Positions 12,933 through 24,239 of a stretch of DNA of 64,000 nt are shown here, one piece after another. Each line of letters starts with the position of its first letter. The stretch's first letter is position 1. The position numbers and the translations under genes are program-made. This stretch comes from Nilaparvata lugens. Lineage: Eukaryota; Arthropoda; Insecta; Hemiptera; Delphacidae. The notes under the pieces were generated by a model, which had not been told where the DNA came from, searched no databases, and saw only the letters and a program-made list of their open reading frames with translations. The stretch lies in the NCBI RefSeq assembly GCF_014356525.2, contig NC_052518.1, positions 10,257,864 through 10,321,863 of the forward strand, written 5' to 3'.

Positions 12933-15451
12933 ATGGTAAGAAATTACGTTTGCAAAACTGATAGAGCCAAGCTGGACATAAATGTAATGAAAAGGGCTGT
13001 GCTTCAAGTAAGACTTGGGCAAAACACCATACGAGGAACTGCCAAACTCTTTGGATTGAATGATAAAACTGTTGGAAATTATTGCAAAAAATGGGCTAAT
13101 TTGACCAACGAAGACCTGAAAACACAGATGGAAAATGTAAATGTGAGTTGAATAATTAGGCCTATCATAATAGGCTACTATGCAATTTCCTTTAACACAT
13201 TATGATATCTAATTAGCTTACTAAATACAAATTCAACAGTTAACACATATTCAACACCCTTACAAACATAGGCCTACTTACCTAATAACTTAATAACTAA
13301 CACTATGGGTAATAACTACTTATGGGTAACTAATCCCATAATAAATCTGGAAATGGGCTATTAATTGAATGTTTTAAGAAGAAAAAAGTGTTTTTTTAAC
13401 TAAACCATGCATGTTTCTTATTAGGCCTACTTTATATAAGAATGAAATTTTGCAGGTTGAGGCACCACCAGCACTAGAGACCCCACCAGTGCCAGAGGCC
13501 CCACCAGCGCCAGAGACTCCACAAGCATCAGTGTCCCCACCAGCGGCAGAGGCCCCACCAGTGCAAGAGGCTCCACTACCACCAGATGCCCCAACAGTGA
13601 GAGAAGTCCCACCAACTCTTGGACTGGTGCAATTTGGATACTCCAAACATCTTAATGTAAGTAAATTACAGTGGGGGGGGGGGGTGGTCAGGTGCTAATA
13701 GGCAAAAATTCCTAAATTTAAGCCTATAATAAAAAATAATAGGCCTACAATAGCCTGCGCTATTAAATTTGTATTGTTTTTTTTTTGTTCAGGTGTTCGA
13801 GCCAAACCAAGAAAAGTTGCTAGTGGAATATCTTCTGAAAGCTTCTGATATTTATTTTGGCCTTTCACCTAAGGAAGTAAGACGATTTGCTTATACATAT
13901 GCAGTAGCCTGCGGCAGAAAAATCCCTCAGTCTTGGACCGACAATGGAATGGCAGGACCTGATTGGCTAACTTTGTTCCTAAAACGGAATAGGACACTCT
14001 CAATTAGGGCCCCTCAAGCAACGAGCTTAGCTCGAGCCACAAGTTTTAATAGAACCAATGTGTCAGCTTTTTTTGACAATTTGACAACAGCTATAAATAG
14101 ACTTAAGGTTGGTCCTGCTGACATTTGGAATGTTGATGAGACAGGTGTGACGACGGTTCAGAAGCCAGACAGAGTCATAGGACGCAAAGGGTTTCGGCAA
14201 ATAGGGAAAATGACTTCAGCTGAAAGGGGAACTCTAGTAACAGTGGCCCTTGCAGTGAGTGCTGCTGGGACATTCATCCCTCCATTCATTATTTTCCCTA
14301 GGGTTAACTTCAAAGAACACTTTCTGAGAGATGGTCCTGTTGGCTGTGCTGGAGATGCCAACCCGTCAGGATGGATGATGGAAAAAAACTTTTTAAAATT
14401 TGCAAAGCATTTTGTGACCCATGTCAGGTGTTCTATTGAGAATCCGTGTCTCCTGATTTTAGACAATCATGAGTCTCATTTATCAGCAGATCTATTAGAT
14501 TACTTCAAAGAGAATGGGGTAACTTTGCTATCATTCCCGCCTCACTGCAGCCACAAACTGCAGCCTCTAGACCGCAGTGTTTTTGGGCCCCTCAAAAAAT
14601 ATATAAACACTGCATGTGATTCTTGGATGGCTAGTAACAAACGCCCAATGACTATTCATGACATTCCATCAATTTTGGCATCAACTTTACATGTAGCAGC
14701 TACTCCAGCAAACATTATGGCTGGATTCAAAGTGACTGGGATTCACCCTCTTAACAGATTTGTATTTTCTGATGCTGATTTCATGCCTTCATATGTAACT
14801 GATAGACCAGAAACTACATCAACTACTAATATGACTACGAACGCTTCAGGTCCTATCAATATTTTGATCAGTAGCCCCAGGCCTTCCACTTCAGCACAAG
14901 TAGACTTGCTAAATACTTCGCCCAGTAGCCCAAGGGCTTCCACTTCTGCACAAAAGGACTACCCCACACCAGAAGAACTGAGGCCATTTCAAAAGGCAGG
15001 ACCAAGGCTTGGCACTAATAAAGGAAGGAAAAAGAGGAAGTCTGCAATTTTAACTGATACCCCAGTTAAAGAAGCCCTCAGGCAAGAACAGGAGGAATCA
15101 AAGAAGAAAAAAATTAAGATACAAGAAAACAAGAAGAAGAAGTTAGTTAGAGATTTATTGGTTTCTATGGAAACAGAAGAAGAAGGTAACAGCAGCAAAG
15201 AAAAAATCAGGAGAACAACTAAAAAAGGAAAAAAATTGGTCCACCTCAGCAAACTGAAAATAAACCAGGATTCAGATAGTGAAGATGAAAACTGTTTGTG
15301 CATTTATTGCTTGAAGCCATTTAAACAGTCTAAAAAAGGTCAGGAATGGGTTCAATGTCTCCGATGTAAAAAGTGGGCTCATGACAAGTGTATAGCAGAA
15401 GACACTTCATTTTTCATTTGCAGAAACTGCAACAGCGACGATGAAGATTAA
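12933..15451 (+). CDS. DDE transposase, pogo/Tigger/jerky class, with psq HTH and PHD finger
   Basis: Three exons join in phase 0: 12933-13142 (donor GTGAGT), 13456-13656 (acceptor TTTTGCAG, donor GTAAGT) and 13793-15451 (acceptor TTTTTTGTTCAG), giving 689 residues with no internal stop. The ATG directly follows a TTTTTCAG, so a 5' non-coding exon may lie upstream. Residues about 20-60 are a pipsqueak-like helix-turn-helix. Exon 2 (71-137) is mostly Pro/Ala/Glu repeats. Residues about 140-225 look like a CENP-B-type DNA-binding domain. The DDE_1 core has D252 (VDETG), D361 (LILDNHESH) and D397 (LQPLDRSVFGPLK), i.e. DD35D. A Ser/Pro-rich then Lys-rich nuclear tail leads to a C4HC3 PHD finger at about 638-683 (C640, C643, C659, C662, H667, C670, C680, C683). 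It would bind element ends in the nucleus and catalyse cut-and-paste transposition. All catalytic residues are present. A host-domesticated jerky/Tigger-derived gene is the alternative. Confidence 0.9.
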
Positions 15452-15572
15452 TAGGCTAAAAATTTCATGTTTTCAGTTGGAAAACCCATTTATTTTTTAT
15501 TTATCACATACTGTAGCCTATATTGTCGTTAATTTTCTTAATTTTTATTTTAAAACTGTGGTTTGAAGTATA

Positions 15573-15578
15573 AATAAA
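15573..15578 (+). terminator. Polyadenylation signal of the transposase gene
   Basis: AATAAA lies 122 bp after the stop codon, in the AT-rich 3' untranslated region, and is the best-placed signal for this transcript. Confidence 0.6.
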
Positions 15579-15633
15579 TATTTTTATTTGATAAAAGATT
15601 GATTTTTCTCATTTATTTGTATGCCTTATAACA

Positions 15634-15869
15634 TGCGTAAATGTTCCCCGCTTGATGCGTAAACTTGCCCCGGCCCGGGGCAAGTTTGTGCACCTGACTT
15701 GGACTTGAAAAAAAAAAAATTCTTGGCCAAAATGAGAACAAAGAGAAAAACGGAATACAAAAATCTTTACTTTAATAACAGCTCTACAGGATAACAACAT
15801 TTGAAATAACTCAAGTCATAACAAAAAAATTAGAAAATTCATGAAAAAAAATGTGTGTAAACTTGCCCC
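15634..15869. promoter_or_regulatory. Right cluster of four putative transposase-binding motifs with a perfect palindrome
   Basis: TGCGTAAATGTTCCCC (15634-15649), TGCGTAAACTTGCCCC (15656-15671), the inverse GGGGCAAGTTTGTGCA (15677-15692) and GTGTAAACTTGCCCC (15855-15869). The second and third make a 27 bp perfect palindrome with a 1 bp centre at 15661-15687 (13 bp arms, AAACTTGCCCCGG). An oligo-A run and AT-rich DNA separate the outer copy. Confidence 0.6.
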
Positions 15870-16593
15870 GGTCTACCCTATAATGAAACATTAATATTTT
15901 CTCTGTTCTTGCTCGATTTTTTTGTTTGTTCATTTTCCAGTTTATCATCAACTAATTATTCATACTTGACACCCTGATAATCTCAATTTTATGAATTTCA
16001 CATGACACTTTGCTCTTATATCTATGATGTTAAAAAATTCTAGTTGAAGCACAAATTGAAGAATGGTTCTTTCCTAATAATTGAGAAATCAACTATCTTC
16101 AAAATATTCTTCCAAGTTCCCTCACCTTCGTTTCCTCCCATACATAATTGCTCATTAGGTCTACCTCTGTTGAGACATTTTGAGCTCAAACAATAATTTT
16201 ATCATCCTCAAATTTTTAGACAAAGCTAAAACTAGAATTTTCTACGTTATGAATCTAAATATATTTGTATTGATCCACTATGACATAATTTATATTTCCA
16301 CAATACTAGTTTTTTGTATTAACATTTTTAATTTATTGTAGTATTCTTAAGTGTTGCTGCAGTGTGATTCTAAAAAAATTGATCTCATACAATCTGTACT
16401 GTGTTAATTCTTTCTCCAACAGTTTGAATGAAATATTAGGCTATAGTTACTATATTATATCATTTAAACTCGTTACTTCAGGGTGTAGAGATATTGTTGT
16501 ATTTGATTCTTTAGTAATTTTTGCACCAACGAATGTAAGAATAATTGAGCTTTTATACCCCACTACAATGTTTTAGTATAACTGTCATTCAAC
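15870..16593. other. No gene seen
   Basis: AT-rich sequence. The open frame at 16364-16576 has no recognisable domain. Confidence 0.3.
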
Positions 16594-16958
16594 TACTCTC
16601 TATCAATAACAAAGGGGAAAATGCAAAACAAAACTCATGTGATGCCTCTTTTCAACATAAATAAGAAAGATTGAGCTTCATAAACACAGACTCTGTATGA
16701 AACAGACTCTATATTGATAAACAAAGAAAACAAATGCTTCACATACTCTGAGTGATGGCCTTTTCAACAGAAAATATGAATGATTGACGCTATGGTATCA
16801 GTGAAAATAGAATGTAGCACTCTAGTATAGAATTATGTTTATAATAATGCATGATTGTAATGAAGTGTACATCAACTTCAACCATTCTCATTTTTGTTGA
16901 AAAGAGGCATGACATAACTTTTGCTTTGCATTTTCCCCTTTGTTATTGATAGAGAGTA
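16594..16958. mobile_element. MITE with about 60 bp terminal inverted repeats and TA target duplication
   Basis: The left end (TA)CTCTCTATCAATAACAAA and right end TTTGTTATTGATAGAGAG(TA) are inverted copies. Pairing continues through GGGGAAAATGCAAA and ATGCCTCTTTTCAACA. TA flanks both ends, typical of Tc1/mariner-related MITEs. The interior is non-coding. Confidence 0.8.
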
Positions 16959-16973
16959 CTGTATGTATACATC

Positions 16974-17000
16974 TAGTATAGAATGTTACATTCTATACTA
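16974..17000. repeat. 27 bp palindrome related to the termini of the 56989-58246 element
   Basis: TAGTATAGAATG-TTA-CATTCTATACTA is perfect with 12 bp arms. The same GTATAGAATGT/ACATTCTATAC words make up the ends of the element at 56989-58246, so this is probably a remnant of that family. Confidence 0.5.
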
Positions 17001-18239
17001 AGAATTCGACTAAGTCACTGTAAAATTTGACTTAAACTGTAGAACTTGACGATAAAAGTGTGTTTTAATTTCATTACATTCTATACTCACTTTATGGTAT
17101 AGTGAAAATTCTACTAGAATAATGCATTATTGTTTTAGACTATTATAACTGTAATAAAATAGGGAAAATTCACAAAACCTACCTTGAGAAATGGCTCCTT
17201 TCTTGTGTAAACGTTGACTGCACCATTGTATGAATCAGGTGTAATTTTCGATATCACAACACTTTAGCAAGATGGTCCGGAAGTACGAGGAACTTGTTGT
17301 CAGGCTTTAAAAAAACCAAGGAAGGTAACGGATTGGTAACTAGAACTTGGTGGACTTTTAATCCAAAGCGGGTCTTAATCCATTCCCGATAACTGAGTAA
17401 CTGCACATGTCTTGGTAGAGTCAGAGTGGCTGAATTTGCTGCCACTAACGTGTTTCACTAGTTCATTCCGACTAAAGATGCATGCTTTAGCCAGTGCTGG
17501 AAGAGAGACTATGACGGGTGAAGAGTTCGTTCCTCTACCAACAGCACGGCAAGAGGTGACTATACTTTCTTGCAGTCTAGCATCATCGCGGGAGAAGGGG
17601 TACAGCAACAAAAACCTGCTTTCACTCACTCTTTCTCCTGTGTCTTGTATCCCCCCCACCCACCAACACCAGGACGACTCATCCCAAGGTTCTCTCATTT
17701 ACATACGGTTCAGCTCTGTCGCACTTCTACGTGATGATGGTATCCGTAGACAAGAGACAGACATTCCTCACACTGGAGAGCCACAAAAAATCTATCATCC
17801 ATCATACTTCACCAACCATTGTACTGGAACAATGCCTATCTCTTCCGGAGATAATCAAAATCTGAGCCAGTGGGATAGATATAATGACTTGACTTTTTGT
17901 GTAGTGATAGAGGTGAGGGTGATCAACTGACTATTGTGGTAGTTATCAGAAATAAATAGAAATACCCAAGTTCTCATATGTCTAGTCAGTTGGACTAGAG
18001 TCTACGATTCTACGATACTGACTCTTGTGGAATATATCGGAATCGAATAAAAATACTCATAGTTTTCACAAGAATAGTCAGTTGGCCTAGATCATCTAAG
18101 ATAACTACGTAGGCTATATGTAAAAATCAAGTTTTACAGGAGAATGAGCAATTCACACAGAGGTGAATAGGCCTACAACTTATCCAAGGAACTCAAATGT
18201 GGAAATAGCCTTATTACCTTGAAATCTGTTCCAAATATT
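17001..18239. other. G+C-richer stretch with unassigned open frames on both strands
   Basis: From about 17200 to 17900 the base composition is less AT-rich and open frames overlap on both strands: 17412-17930 on plus (172 residues) and 17375-17698 on minus, with a shorter minus frame at 17254-17445 that begins at GTG and has a TGA just upstream. None shows a domain I recognise. The pattern would fit a 5' exon or regulatory region of a gene lying mostly outside this stretch, but no splice or promoter signal is decisive. Confidence 0.3.
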
Positions 18240-18440
18240 CCAAATTCAAATTCTTTATTCCTGTATAAAAAATAAAATAGCAAGAAATGTATGTATATCA
18301 CAGTCGTCATAAATACAAATATAGGTTACATGATTTATAGACTTTTATTAACATAAAAAAGGTCAGAAAAAGTCAGCCAGACAAAACTTCATTCAATGAG
18401 TAAAGTTTTTTAACAAAGTATAACTTATCATCATATTTTT
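18240..18440 (-). mobile_element. Possible LINE 3' tail, minus orientation
   Basis: CCAAATTCAAATTCTTTATT and following A-rich blocks resemble the 3' ends of non-LTR elements seen elsewhere here in minus orientation (26015-26100, 29313-29480). No coding portion is recognisable, so support is weak. Confidence 0.3.
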
Positions 18441-18639
18441 CATCCAGTATAATTAATACTATGAATTTATTTTTTTAAATATCGAGATACTGATTTCGGT
18501 TGTTACACAATATTATTAAATTTACAGTTTGTAGGAGATCAATAATTGTGTAACAATCAAAACTGGTATTTTAGTGATTAAATTCATTTGTTGCTGTCAC
18601 AACTCCTTGTCATTTTATTTCTTATGATTATTTATACTG

Positions 18640-18735
18640 TGGGTGGGATTCCCAAACGACTTCAAGAACCGTCAGCCTAAGAAGCAGTTGTTACTCATGT
18701 CAGGGGCCCTGAAATTGATCAGTTGCGACCTTCTA
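18640..18735 (+). mobile_element. Fragment of a LINE 3' untranslated region (GTCAGNGGCCCTGAAATTGA family)
   Basis: The block GTCAGGGGCCCTGAAATTGA followed by TCAGTTGCGACC matches the better-preserved copy at 47110-47275 and partly the copy at 30185-30290. Here the 3' (ATT)n tail is lost. Confidence 0.6.
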
Positions 18736-19044
18736 TATTTAGATTGGAGAATCAATCCTTCTTCTATATTTAGATTGAAGAATTATGATAAATTATTTGA
18801 TGCATCGTTTATACAGCTTGTTTTAGTATTCATACTGTCTGTAAGTATTTCTTCTACGAAAAAAATCCTATACATTCATCTGTTTTATATTTCAATCCAG
18901 TGTTTTCAGCTGAACTTTTCCTAGGAACAATGACACTTGAAAAAGCGTCAACTTCAGGAAATGACTAAACTCCCAATGATTTAGTTATAAATCGATTCAA
19001 TGACTCACAATAGTAGGTTATTTGAACAAAAACCAGATTATATT

Positions 19045-19157
19045 GGGAGAAAATTTTGTAACAAGTTACCGTAACTCCTTGAAAGTGATGATGATTTAAA
19101 GATCTTCAAAAAATATTTAGTTGGTAGAGTACGTTATAGTGTGCAAGAGCTCCTTTC
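19045..19157 (+). mobile_element. Reverse-transcriptase C-terminal remnant (LINE)
   Basis: The frame reads GRKFCNKLP, a stop, then LLESDDDLKIFKKYLVGRVRYSVQELL-type sequence. This matches the familiar C-terminal signature of insect LINE reverse transcriptases (KFYNKLP..L....FK..L...L....YYS..EF). One in-frame stop and lack of upstream domains mark it as a dead fragment. Confidence 0.55.
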
Positions 19158-19280
19158 AAACCAAGACTAGTTTTGATTTACTTAGTGTTGAAATATGTGA
19201 ACTTGTTTTGATTATGTAAAATTATATACCTGACTCGGCTTACTTATACTCCAACAAATGAGGTCCTTAGGACATAATCT

Positions 19281-19497
19281 TCTATAATATAATAAAGGAA
19301 AGAATCGGCTTATACATGTAAGGGATATGACGCATCATCACGTCTGAACTACTCAACTGATCAACTTGAAATTTTGCATATAGATTTGTAAATTACCGAG
19401 GATAGTTATAGGACTATTCTCAATTCTTCAAGATTTCATTACCTGATGTTTTCAGTTTGTCGAGTTTTTAATTAGACCGTTGCGGAGCACCTGTTAG
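19281..19497 (+). mobile_element. Helitron-like element, copy 2 (diverged)
   Basis: Starts TCTATAATATAATAAAGG and ends ...TTGCGGAGCACCTGTTAG, aligning throughout with the 8195-8443 copy (including a CGCATCATCACGTC-like block). The terminal CTAG has decayed to TTAG and the hairpin is imperfect. Confidence 0.7.
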
Positions 19498-21820
19498 TCT
19501 TAGATTGAAGGTAAAATATCGGATTCTTCCTTAAAAAACAGCTTGTAAAAGATGAAAAAAGTCAGCAATGATTGGTGATTTTGAGGTGGGGGATAATTGG
19601 AATCATGTATTAAAATGTTTATAAACAAAGTAATATAAAGCTATTTAAAAAAATGTACTCAGATTCTCAATTTCAACATAGAATGATTTTGTTTTATTAT
19701 TCATTTATTTATTTAATCATTCACAATTACACAACTTACAGAAAAGTACCACAGGCGCACGCCCAAAACGGTTCCAATTCTAATTTATGCAACGCCAAAT
19801 GTATAAACTCCAGAAAACGTTTTCAATGAATAAATACTAATTAAACTTATTGAAAGTATTCCCATTCTATTTCAAGAGAAAAGCTCTGGAATTCAGTTAG
19901 TTATTCAGCCCACCTCTGTTGATGTTAATAACTCTCAGTTAATGTCGATTCCTATCAAGAATTTCTTGGTTAAAATGCATAGTAACATAAAGATTGAATG
20001 TTTTACGCTTTTTTTTCGTTAATGATTCAGGACTCCTTAGTACTTTCTAGCACAAATATAACAATCATGATTACTCATGAACTTCTTCAATAACACCATG
20101 AATCAGCTTATCATAATAAATAATTAAAATATTATTGGATTCAATGGTGCTCTCGAAGTACATTTAAAAAACTGATAACGACAATTTGAACATTATTTGA
20201 ATAGTAAATGGATTCCAAATACTCACAATGGCCTAATTGTTATATAACAACAATATTTGTCAAATATCTATAATAGTAGTTTATGGAAGAGTGAGTTTGA
20301 GACTAGTAACCTAGTTCAGTTCAGTTGAGATGACCCCTATATTAGTTATGTATGTTACATGAAAATTATTCAATTTAATATAAATGCTGCGGGCTTAGCA
20401 TTACTTCATTTTTCCAATGGTTAGGCCAATAACAATAGAGACAAATTATGTGTAGCTACATAACAAACAGCATTCATTTTGCAATTTACAGAATGATTGA
20501 ATGCATTCTCATAAAGTAGGCATAGAATGTAGAGTTATATAACAATGCTGGTGTGTAGTATACAGTATTACGGGAACAATTTAAAGGTAGTGTTAGCGAG
20601 TACTAAAAGCTAATGTGGTTATGATTTGTTTTGAATCGTGATTTGAGAGTATAGGATCAGTCAAATACTGGGGTTTCGCCACAATATTTCGAAATAGATC
20701 TTGTAAAACATAATGTGCTACTCTTTCTTTCTAGAAGTTATCTACTCATCTATATAATTATTTATCCTCTGTTCTGTATACGTTAACTTTTTCAATTGTT
20801 TCCATTATAATGTAGTGTTAGTATGCAATGGATCTTTCAAGACCTGGCAATGCATTGTCATTTGTGATAAAGAGTAGATAAAGATGTATCTATGTATCAG
20901 TAATATGTTGTATTTTTATTTATTTCATTCACACATGCACAAAATCAAAACAATGATTGGGAGGGAAACAACAGAATAAAAATTAATCCAAAACTATTTC
21001 TCCCCCGATTTTAGATAATTGATGAGCAGATCTGAATAAGGTTATGGTACCACTTCTTATAATATTTAACAAAAATTTACTGTCCAAATATATAAACAAT
21101 ATACATGATTATATCTATGTAGAACAATGTATCTATGTGCATTAACATCATGAATAGAACGTTTAGATCAAAGTATTAGTAGTAGAGTTCGATCTACTGT
21201 TTAAGCTTTGAAACCCATTTTTGAACTGTCACTTCACATTTTTGGGCTGTAATTTATCATATTCACTAACCCATTCTGAGAATAGCACTTTTTTGATTGA
21301 TATATAGCAGTTGGATAGATGTTCAAGTTCATTTATTTTATAGAAGAAATCATTGTCATTTTTCTAAACTTCCTTGTAGTTCAATCACTTTCAAAATTCT
21401 TAAACAGAGTTTAAACAGACCAGTTAAACATACAAACTGGTAAGGTCAGGTGGATAAGTAGATTTCAGCTCGCTATCGACCTTCCATATCTATTATATCA
21501 ATGTCTCCAAATGTTTTTATCATTGCACAGCTGTTTATAGGCATCGATCTTTACCGCATAGGCCTACTTGTTCTGTTCGCATCTTCATGCAATGAGAGAC
21601 AGTAACTTTTTCTCGAGACTGAACAATCTAAAGCAACAATTATATTCAACACTATTCAGGTTATGCATTAATGTTAATAGTAACATGAATAACACTATTC
21701 ATAGTCACAGTTTCTACAGATTGTTCAGTCACAGAAGAAGCTCGACTGCTATTGAACTGCTGCAATTCAATGGTTTTTCTCGACGCTTAATCATTGAAAA
21801 ACGTTCCTCATCGATAAAAA
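19498..21820. other. No gene seen; possible LINE 3' tails
   Basis: Minus-oriented tail-like stretches occur at 19685-19800 (ends in TTTATTTATTTAATC, with CACGCCCAAAACGGTTCCA) and 20925-21010. The first resembles 33545-33650 and 58573-58680, all sharing a GCCCAAAAC- or CCCAAAACGG-like block. The open frame 21568-21864 (+) runs into the next repeat and has no domain. Confidence 0.35.
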
Positions 21821-24039
21821 ATCTGCTGTGGTACACTCACACAACTTTCCTTGCTCATATTTGAAACTACGATCAGACTCCTGTATATGTGTATATATAA
21901 TTGTTTTCAGAGTATTTTTTCCTTTGTGTAAATTGTGAAATTCGATGATTTTTTTCAGTCGTCATTTTTTTAAAGTCGTCAAAACAGCTGTTCTAGAGAT
22001 GAAATATCTCGACTATGTGTCTTTTTACTTTCCTTGCCCTATTACCATAGGTAAGGTAAGTATTGCTTTCCAAAAAAAATAAGGTACCCAAATTTCAAGT
22101 TTTCTATACGTTTCAAGGTCCCCTGAGTCCAAAAACATGATTTTTGGGTATTGGTCTGTGTGTGTGTATGTGTGTGTGTGTGTATGTGTGTGTGTGTGTA
22201 TGTGTGTGTGTGTGTGTATGTGTGTGTGTGTATGTGTGTGTGTGTGTGTATGTGTGTATGTCTGTGAACACGATAACTCCATTCCTAATTAACCGATTGA
22301 CTTGAAATTTTAAACTTAAGGTCCTTATACCATGAGGACCCGACAATAAGAAATTCAATAAAATTCAATTCAAGATGGCGGAAAAAATGGCGGATAATCA
22401 CTAAAAAACCATGTTTTTCACGTTTTTCTCGAAAATGGCTCTAACGATTTTCTTAAAATTCATACCATTGATAGCTATTCATAAGCCCTATCAACTGACA
22501 TGAGTCTCATTTCTGGGAAAATTTCAGGAGCTCCGTAATATTATTGAGAAAAATGGCGGATAATCACTAAAAAACCATGTTTTTCACCGTTTTATCGGAA
22601 ACGGCTCTAACGATTTTCTTCAAATTTATAACATGGATAGCATTTATTAGCCCTATCAACTGACATGAGTCTCATTTCTGGGAAAATTTCAGAAGCTCCG
22701 TAATATTATTGAGAAAAATGGCGGATAATCACTAAAAAAACATGTGTTTCACGATTTTCTCAAAAATGACTTGACCGATTTTTTTCAAATTCATACCCTG
22801 TATAGTTATTTATCGGCTCTATTAACTGGAATCAGTCTCCTTACTGAGAAACTAATGGGGGGTCCACCCCATCCTTGAGAAATGGACTTTGTAGCCTCCT
22901 TCTCGTGCATGAGGTAGGTAGGTAGAGCAGTTCATAAAAAGAACACATAGTCGAGATATTTCATCTGTAGAACAGCTGTTTTGACGACTTTTAAAAAATA
23001 TCGAATTTCACAATTTACACAAAGGAAAAAGTACTCTGAAAACAACTATACACATATACAGAAGTCTGATCGTAGTTTCAAATATGTTGCCGCCAATCGT
23101 CATTATGTTATTCCCCTAAATCATTCTCGTTTAAGAATGAGGCTTATAGTTCAATGAGCAAGGAAAGTTGTGTGAGTGTACCACACCAGATTTTTATGAA
23201 CTGCGCTACCTACCTACCTCATGCATGAGAAGGAGGTTACTAAGTCCATTTCTCAAGGATGGGGTGGACCCCCCATTAGTTTCCCAGAAAGGAGACACAT
23301 GCCAGTTGATAGAGCTGATAAATAACTATACAGAGTATGAATTTGAAAAAAATCGGTCAAGTTTTTTTTGAGAAAATCGTTAAAGACATGGTTTTTTAGT
23401 AATTATCCGCCATTTTTCTCAAGAATATTACGGGGCTCCTGAAATTTTCCCAGAAATGAGACTCATGTCAGTTGATAGGGCTCATAAATAGCTATCTAGG
23501 GTATAAATTTGAAGAAAATCGTTAGAGCCGTTTTCGAGAAAACCAAGAATAACATGGTTTTTTAGTGATTATCCGCCATTTTTCTCAAGAATATTACGGA
23601 GCTCCTGCAATTTTCCCATGAATGAGACTCATGGCAGTTGATACATAGGGCTTATAAATAGCTATCCATGGTATAAATTTGAAGAAAATCGTTAGAGCCG
23701 TTTTCGAGAAAACCAAGAATAACATGGTTTTTTAGTGATTATCCGCCATTTTTCTCAAGAATATTACGGAGCTCCTGCAATTTTCCCATGAATGAGACTC
23801 ATGGCAGTTGATACATAGGGCTTATAAATAGCTATCCATGGTATGAATTTGAAGAAAATCGTTAAAGCCGTTTTCGAGAAAACCCTGGAAAACATGGTTT
23901 TTTAGTAATTATCCGCCATTATGAATTCAATTTTATTGAATTTCTTATTGTCGGATCCTCATGGTATAAAAGGACCTTAAGTTTAAAATTTCAAGTCAAT
24001 CGGTTTATTAGGAATGGAGTTATCGTGTTCACAGACATA

Positions 24040-24077
<38 letters not shown>

Positions 24078-24084
24078 ACACACA

Positions 24085-24122
<38 letters not shown>

Positions 24123-24239
24123 AAAAATAATGTTTTTGACTCAGGGGACCTTGAAACGTATAGAAAACTTGAAATTAGGGTACCTTATTTTTTTGGAAAG
24201 CAATACTTTCCTAACCTATGGTAATAGGGCAAGGAAAGT
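21821..24239 (+). mobile_element. Microsatellite-bearing rolling-circle-like element, outer copy
   Basis: The element runs 21821-22026 and resumes at 23192-24239, interrupted by an inverted copy of its own family. It starts ATCTGCTGTGGTACACTCAC, carries a subterminal ACTTTCCTTGC, several tandem units of about 150 bp (each with ATTATCCGCCATTTTTCTC and AGACTCATG), an (AC)n tract at about 24041-24120, and ends in a hairpin finishing GGCAAGGAAAGT. The asymmetric pairing of the 5' subterminal ACTTTCCTTGC with the 3' terminal GCAAGGAAAGT, the 3' hairpin and the resident microsatellite recall DINE-1/Helentron-derived elements. That classification is inferred; no Rep/helicase gene is present. Confidence 0.8.
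22027..23191 (-). mobile_element. Microsatellite-bearing element, inner inverted copy
   Basis: A full-length copy of the same family in opposite orientation. It starts (plus strand) with ACTTTCCTTGCCCTATTACC and ends ACCACACCAGAT, with a (GT)n/(GTAT) tract at about 22155-22265. It sits at a five-T run of the outer copy: removing it restores the outer sequence ...GTGTCTTTTTATGAACTGCG, which matches the intact element at 35664-35700. T-runs occur on both sides, so either a TTTTT target duplication or T-tracts belonging to the element are possible. Confidence 0.85.

Larger units (their letters stand above)
12397..15869 (+). mobile_element. Pogo/Tigger-like DNA transposon, nearly complete
   Basis: The element is defined by the transposase gene 12933-15451 and by copies of one motif on both sides. 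On the left, GGGGCATGTTTACG starts at 12397, GGGGAACGTTTACG at 12421, and its inverse CGTAAACGTTCCCC ends at 12462. On the right the same motif occurs at 15634-15649, 15656-15671, 15677-15692 and 15855-15869. The outermost left copy points inward and the outermost right copy is its inverse, as in terminal inverted repeats. I could not fix exact termini or a target duplication: sequence similarity stops at the GGGG, and the flanks (GAT / GGTCTACCCTA) do not match. Interpretation as a mobile element rather than a domesticated gene is an inference. Confidence 0.75.

Noticed and set aside
13374..13646. Gly/Ala/Ser-rich minus-strand frames
   Set aside because: They are the reverse of the proline-rich exon 2 of the transposase gene.
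14158..15303. Minus-strand frames of 66-104 codons
   Set aside because: They lie antisense to the well-supported transposase exon 3 and show no domain.
12397..15869. Exact transposon termini with a TA duplication
   Set aside because: TA occurs near the right motif, but the sequence outside GGGG does not match between the two sides, so no termini could be fixed.
17254..17445. Minus frame beginning MAANSATLTLPRH, considered as a first exon
   Set aside because: The start is GTG, a TGA lies just upstream in frame, and no donor site or homologue is evident.
22025..22358. His/Thr-rich frames on the minus strand (and similar ones near 24025 and 36267)
   Set aside because: They translate the (AC)n tract and conserved non-coding sequence of a repeated element; identical context recurs in every copy.
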